From contig NZ_AUMA01000003.1 in NCBI RefSeq assembly GCF_000422565.1, positions 124,001 to 188,000 on the forward strand: a stretch of DNA of 64,000 bases, given 5' to 3'. Position 1 is the stretch's first letter, and the number at the start of each line of letters is the position of its first letter. A program made the position numbers and the translations under genes. The stretch comes from Desulfovibrio aminophilus DSM 12254 (GTDB lineage Bacteria; Desulfobacterota; Desulfovibrionia; Desulfovibrionales; Desulfovibrionaceae). Under the pieces are notes generated by a model, which was not told the origin of the DNA, searched no databases, and was given only the letters and a program-made list of their open reading frames with translations. Below are positions 60,872-64,000 of the stretch, piece by piece.

Positions 60872-61912
60872 ATGCCGTTTCAGTTGAAGGAACTGGCCGA
60901 ACGACTGGGCATCGAGTCACGCGGGCCGGACAAGACCATTCGGGGTGTGAACACCCTGGAGAAGGCCGGTCCCGACGAAATCGCCTTTTTGGCCAGTCCG
61001 AAGTACGCGCATCTGCTGGAGAATACCCACGCCGGGGCCGTGCTTCTCGACGAGAAGCACGGCCCGCGCGTGGAATCAGCGCTGGTCAGCGCCCACGTGC
61101 GTCTGGATTGGGCTCGGGTGGTCATGCTTTTCGCCCGTCCCCAGGGTTCCATGCGCGGTCGGCATGAACTGGCTTATGTGCATCCCGAGGCGGTGATTCA
61201 TGAGTCCGCCACGGTCTATCCCTTCGCCTTCATCGGTCCAAGGGCTGAAATCGGCGCCGGAGCGACCGTTTTTCCCGGCTGTTATGTCGGCGAGGACTGC
61301 CGTGTTGGAGAGGGCAGCACCCTGTATCCCAACGTGGTGCTCATGGCGGGCACCCGGCTTGGCAGCAACGTCGTCATCCACCCCGGCACGTCCATCGGCG
61401 CGGACGGCTATGGCTACGTGCAGGGGCCGGCCGGACATGTGAAGGTGCCACAGATCGGCCGTGTGGAGATCGAGGACGACGTGGAGATCGGGGCCAACTC
61501 GGCCGTGGACCGCGCCGCCCTTGACGCCACGCGCATCGGTCGCGGCACCAAGATCGACAATCTGGTTCAGATCGCCCACAACGTGCAGATCGGCCCGTGC
61601 TGCCTGCTCGTCAGCCAAGTAGGCATCGCCGGCAGCACCACCGTGGGCGCCGGAGTGGTCATGGGCGGCCAGGCGGGTGTCGCCGACAACCTGAGCATCG
61701 GCGACGGCGCCATGCTGGCTCCCCAGGTCGGCGTGGGCCGCGACGTCCCGGCCAAGGCCGCCGTCGGCGGCTCTCCTCAGATGGAATACAACACATATCT
61801 CCGCGCCGGACTGGCTTTGCCGAAACTCCCAGAACTGCTGCACCGGGTGCGTCGGCTGGAGAAGGAGATCAAGTCGCTCAAGACGGCCCGGGAAGGAGGC
61901 CAGGATGGCTGA
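60872..61912 (+). CDS. lpxD: UDP-3-O-acylglucosamine N-acyltransferase LpxD
   Basis: 346 residues. N-terminal uridine-binding domain ([11 protein letters not shown]...[17 protein letters not shown]), then a left-handed beta helix of hexapeptide repeats with the catalytic His in IAHNVQIG near 230. Third enzyme of lipid A synthesis, adding the amide-linked acyl chain. Four nt after skp, and it overlaps fabZ by 8 nt. Confidence 0.95.
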   Translation: MPFQLKELAERLGIESRGPDKTIRGVNTLEKAGPDEIAFLASPKYAHLLENTHAGAVLLDEKHGPRVESALVSAHVRLDWARVVMLFARPQGSMRGRHELAYVHPEAVIHESATVYPFAFIGPRAEIGAGATVFPGCYVGEDCRVGEGSTLYPNVVLMAGTRLGSNVVIHPGTSIGADGYGYVQGPAGHVKVPQIGRVEIEDDVEIGANSAVDRAALDATRIGRGTKIDNLVQIAHNVQIGPCCLLVSQVGIAGSTTVGAGVVMGGQAGVADNLSIGDGAMLAPQVGVGRDVPAKAAVGGSPQMEYNTYLRAGLALPKLPELLHRVRRLEKEIKSLKTAREGGQDG

Positions 61913-62369
61913 CAAAGCCGGTGTGATCGACATCCAGCGCATACTGAGCATGCTGCCCCACCGTTATCCGTTTCTGTTGGTGGACCGGGTTACGGAGGTG
62001 GATTATCAGGCCAACACCATCACGGCCTACAAGAACGTGACCGTGAATGAGCCTTTTTTCCAGGGACATTTTCCCGGCCTGCCGGTGATGCCCGGGGTGC
62101 TCATCCTGGAAGCCCTGGCCCAGGCCGGTGGGCTTTTCGTGATGTCTCACCCCGACCTGGATCTGAACGGGAAACTTTTTCTCTTCGCCAGCGCCGACAA
62201 AGTGAAATTCCGCCGCCCGGTGGTTCCTGGGGACCAACTGTTCCTGCATGTGAGCGACTTCCGGCGGAAGATGAACCTCTGGAAGATGTCGGCCGTAGCC
62301 AAGGTGGGCGGGGAGACGGCGGCTGCGGGAGAGTTTTCCGCGGCCATGGTCAACAAGGAGAATTTTTAG
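61905..62369 (+). CDS. fabZ: 3-hydroxyacyl-ACP dehydratase FabZ
   Basis: 154 residues. [11 protein letters not shown] and the catalytic pair His in [13 protein letters not shown] and Glu in [11 protein letters not shown]. Dehydrates 3-hydroxyacyl-ACP in fatty-acid synthesis and competes with LpxA/LpxD for the same substrate, the reason these genes cluster. Stop overlaps the lpxA GTG start by one base. Confidence 0.96.
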   Translation: MADKAGVIDIQRILSMLPHRYPFLLVDRVTEVDYQANTITAYKNVTVNEPFFQGHFPGLPVMPGVLILEALAQAGGLFVMSHPDLDLNGKLFLFASADKVKFRRPVVPGDQLFLHVSDFRRKMNLWKMSAVAKVGGETAAAGEFSAAMVNKENF

Positions 62370-63178
62370 TGGCCAGGAACATCCATCCCACGGCGATCAT
62401 CGACAAGTCCGCCAAGGTGGGCGAGGGCACGGTCATCGGCCCGTATGTCGTCGTCGACGCGGACGTGGTCATCGGCGAGAACTGCCGCATTGAGCCCTTC
62501 GTACACATCAAGCGGTTCGTGAGCATGGGGTCGGGCAACCATATCCATTCCAACGCCTGCATCGGTGGTGAGCCCCAACATCTGGGATTTCGCGGTGAAG
62601 ACACCCTGGTGGAGATCGGCGACAACAACATCATCCGCGAGAGCGTGACCATCCACCGCGGTACGGCTCAGGGCCGCGGCAAGACCATTCTGGGATCCAA
62701 CTGCCTGCTTATGGCGTATGCCCACATCGCGCATGACTGCGTGGTGGGCAACAAGGTCATCCTGGCCAACTCCGTGAACTTGGCGGGTCACGTGGAGGTG
62801 GGCGACTGCGTCGTGGTCAGCGGCATGGCCGCTGTCCAGCAATGGATCAAGATCGGCGAGTACGCCTTCCTCGGCGGCGCGAGCGGCTACAACCTGGACA
62901 TCCCGCCCTACATGTTGGCCCACGGTGTGCGTGGTAAGCTTTTCGGGCCCAATCTCATCGGCCTCAAACGCCACGGGTTCACGGCCGAAGCCTGCCAGGA
63001 GCTGAAGAAGGCCTATCGGATCATCTTCCGTTCCGGTCTCGGCAAGGAGGACGCCCTGGCGCGCGTGGAAGCCGAACTGCCCGATATCCCCGAGGTCGCC
63101 CGGCTGGTGGCCTTCATACGGGAAAGCAAGAACGGCGTCGCCCCGGCGTCGGCCAGCAAGAACGGCAACGGAGAATAA
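62369..63178 (+). CDS. lpxA: UDP-GlcNAc O-acyltransferase LpxA
   Basis: 269 residues with a GTG start. Hexapeptide-repeat beta helix from the first residues (IHPTAIIDKSAKVGEGTVIGPYVVV), catalytic His in AHIAHDCVVGN near 125, and the C-terminal helical domain (GLKRHGFTAEACQELKKAYRIIF). First step of lipid A synthesis. The C-terminal tail is Ser/Ala/Asn-rich. Confidence 0.96.
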   Translation: MARNIHPTAIIDKSAKVGEGTVIGPYVVVDADVVIGENCRIEPFVHIKRFVSMGSGNHIHSNACIGGEPQHLGFRGEDTLVEIGDNNIIRESVTIHRGTAQGRGKTILGSNCLLMAYAHIAHDCVVGNKVILANSVNLAGHVEVGDCVVVSGMAAVQQWIKIGEYAFLGGASGYNLDIPPYMLAHGVRGKLFGPNLIGLKRHGFTAEACQELKKAYRIIFRSGLGKEDALARVEAELPDIPEVARLVAFIRESKNGVAPASASKNGNGE

Positions 63179-63195
63179 CCGATCGCGGAGGGACC

Positions 63196-64000
63196 ATGAC
63201 CGAGACCCCGGCAGTCATCGGCCTCATTGCCGGCGGCCGTCAATACCCTCTGCTCGTGGCCCAGGGCGTCAAGGCCGCCGGGCATCCCCTGGTGGCGGTC
63301 GGATTCACCGGGCATTCCAACATGGACGTCGCCGGGCTGGCCGACGAGTTTCGCGAGATGAAACTCGGCCAGCTCGGCAAACTCATCGATTTCTTCAAAC
63401 AGCACGGCGTACGTCGCGTGATCATGGCCGGGACCATCAACAAGCCCAAGGCCATGGACATCCGTCATCTGGACATGCGCGCTCTGAAGCTCGTGTTCAG
63501 GCGCAAGGACAAGGGCGATGACGCGTTGCTGCGGGCCCTGGCCGGTGAATTCGAGACCGAGGGCATGACCGTGGTTCCGGCCCACGTTTTTCTGCCCGAC
63601 CTGCTCACTCCTGAAGGAGTCCTTTCCCGTCGCGCCCCGGATGAACGGGAGATGTCGGATGCGCGCTTCGCCATTGAGGTGGCCCGTGCGTTGGGGCGGT
63701 TGGACATCGGCCAATGCGTGGTGGTGCGCGAGGGCATCGTCAGCGCCGTTGAGGCGCTGGAGGGCACGGACGAAACCGTACGCCGGGGTTGCGCCCTGGG
63801 CGGACCCGGTTGCGTGGTGGCCAAGGTCTTCAAACCCGGTCAGGAAGACCGCGTGGATCTGCCGAGCATCGGCCCGGACACCCTGAGGATCATGGCTCAG
63901 GGGGGCGCGAGCTGCCTCGTCGTGGAGGCGGGCAAGAGCCTGTTTTTCGACCGCGAGGCCGCCTTGGCCGAAGCCGACCGGGCGGGCATCGCTGTCTATG
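63196..64000 (+). CDS. lpxI: UDP-2,3-diacylglucosamine pyrophosphatase LpxI, 3' end outside window
   Basis: 268 residues visible, nearly complete for the family. ATG 63196 with GCGGAGGG upstream. N-terminal VIGLIAGGRQYPLLVAQGVKAAGH and the LpxI C-terminal domain (VVREGIVSAVEALEGTDETVRRG, GCVVAKVFKPGQEDRVDLPSIG with the DLPSIGP signature). Hydrolyses UDP-diacylglucosamine to lipid X by a mechanism unrelated to LpxH; typical of alpha- and deltaproteobacteria. Confidence 0.94.
   Translation, partial: MTETPAVIGLIAGGRQYPLLVAQGVKAAGHPLVAVGFTGHSNMDVAGLADEFREMKLGQLGKLIDFFKQHGVRRVIMAGTINKPKAMDIRHLDMRALKLVFRRKDKGDDALLRALAGEFETEGMTVVPAHVFLPDLLTPEGVLSRRAPDEREMSDARFAIEVARALGRLDIGQCVVVREGIVSAVEALEGTDETVRRGCALGGPGCVVAKVFKPGQEDRVDLPSIGPDTLRIMAQGGASCLVVEAGKSLFFDREAALAEADRAGIAVY

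Noticed and set aside
1-64000. CRISPR array
   Set aside because: I saw no regularly spaced direct repeats and no cas genes anywhere in the window.

Overview
The window looks like chromosomal DNA of a GC-rich, Gram-negative, Desulfovibrio-like bacterium (Desulfovibrionales). The main reason is the right-hand block lysS-lolC-lolD-bamA-skp-lpxD-fabZ-lpxA-lpxI: outer-membrane biogenesis and lipid A genes with LpxI instead of LpxH, and a BamA carrying an extra N-terminal domain. The left arm fits an anaerobe or microaerophile with thiol and sulfur chemistry (bacteriohemerythrin, DsbD, a beta-lactamase-fold/rhodanese fusion). The organism call is inference from gene content; no rRNA is present.

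Region 1 (1-12750) is ordinary chromosome: an M24 peptidase cut by the window edge, a DUF2867/AhpD-like pair, an iron alcohol dehydrogenase, DsbD, tRNA-Lys(CTT) with a good promoter and terminator, a TonB-like protein, a secreted Cys-rich peptide, a persulfide-dioxygenase-like/rhodanese protein, a REC-HD-GYP response regulator, a stand-alone Lrp-type effector domain, several small membrane or repeat proteins and a bacteriohemerythrin.

Region 2 (about 12752-53718, 41 kb) is an integrated element at the 3' end of tRNA-Asn. A 12-bp piece of the tRNA end is repeated at both borders, and the likely original tRNA terminator now lies 41 kb away. From the tRNA inward it holds a recombination module (large serine recombinase, DUF2924 protein, two small partners), an unknown gene pair of which one is split by a 1311-bp IS3-family element with a 5-bp target duplication, a RelE-type toxin-antitoxin pair, a small sigma factor, a P4-type primase-helicase next to a possible origin, an AbiE toxin-antitoxin pair, and a leftward HK97-type packaging and head operon (HNH, ParB-methylase, TerS, TerL, portal, protease, capsid, two connectors). 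No tail, lysis or repressor gene was recognised. The layout resembles a capsid-forming satellite that borrows tails, or a prophage whose tail module was lost.

Where tail genes would be expected there is a ten-gene, mostly overlapping operon (12948-31526) that I read as an expanded DISARM anti-phage system: HTH protein, m5C methyltransferase, DrmD helicase, PD-(D/E)XK/zinc-ribbon nuclease, DrmMI adenine methylase, KAP-family ATPase, DrmA, DrmB, DrmC and a Vsr endonuclease. It combines the class 1 core with a class 2-type cytosine methylase and three proteins outside the core set, and has its own housekeeping-type promoter.

Within the element a bipartite motif with exactly conserved 11-nt spacing occurs three times, each upstream of a leftward operon. 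It is a candidate promoter set for the element's own sigma factor. Two operons also share a conserved 5' leader predicted to close a branched RNA fold.

Region 3 (53709-64000) is chromosome again: tRNA-Asn(GTT), then lysS and the envelope cluster, with overlapping or closely spaced genes from lysS to bamA and from skp to lpxI, the last cut by the window edge.
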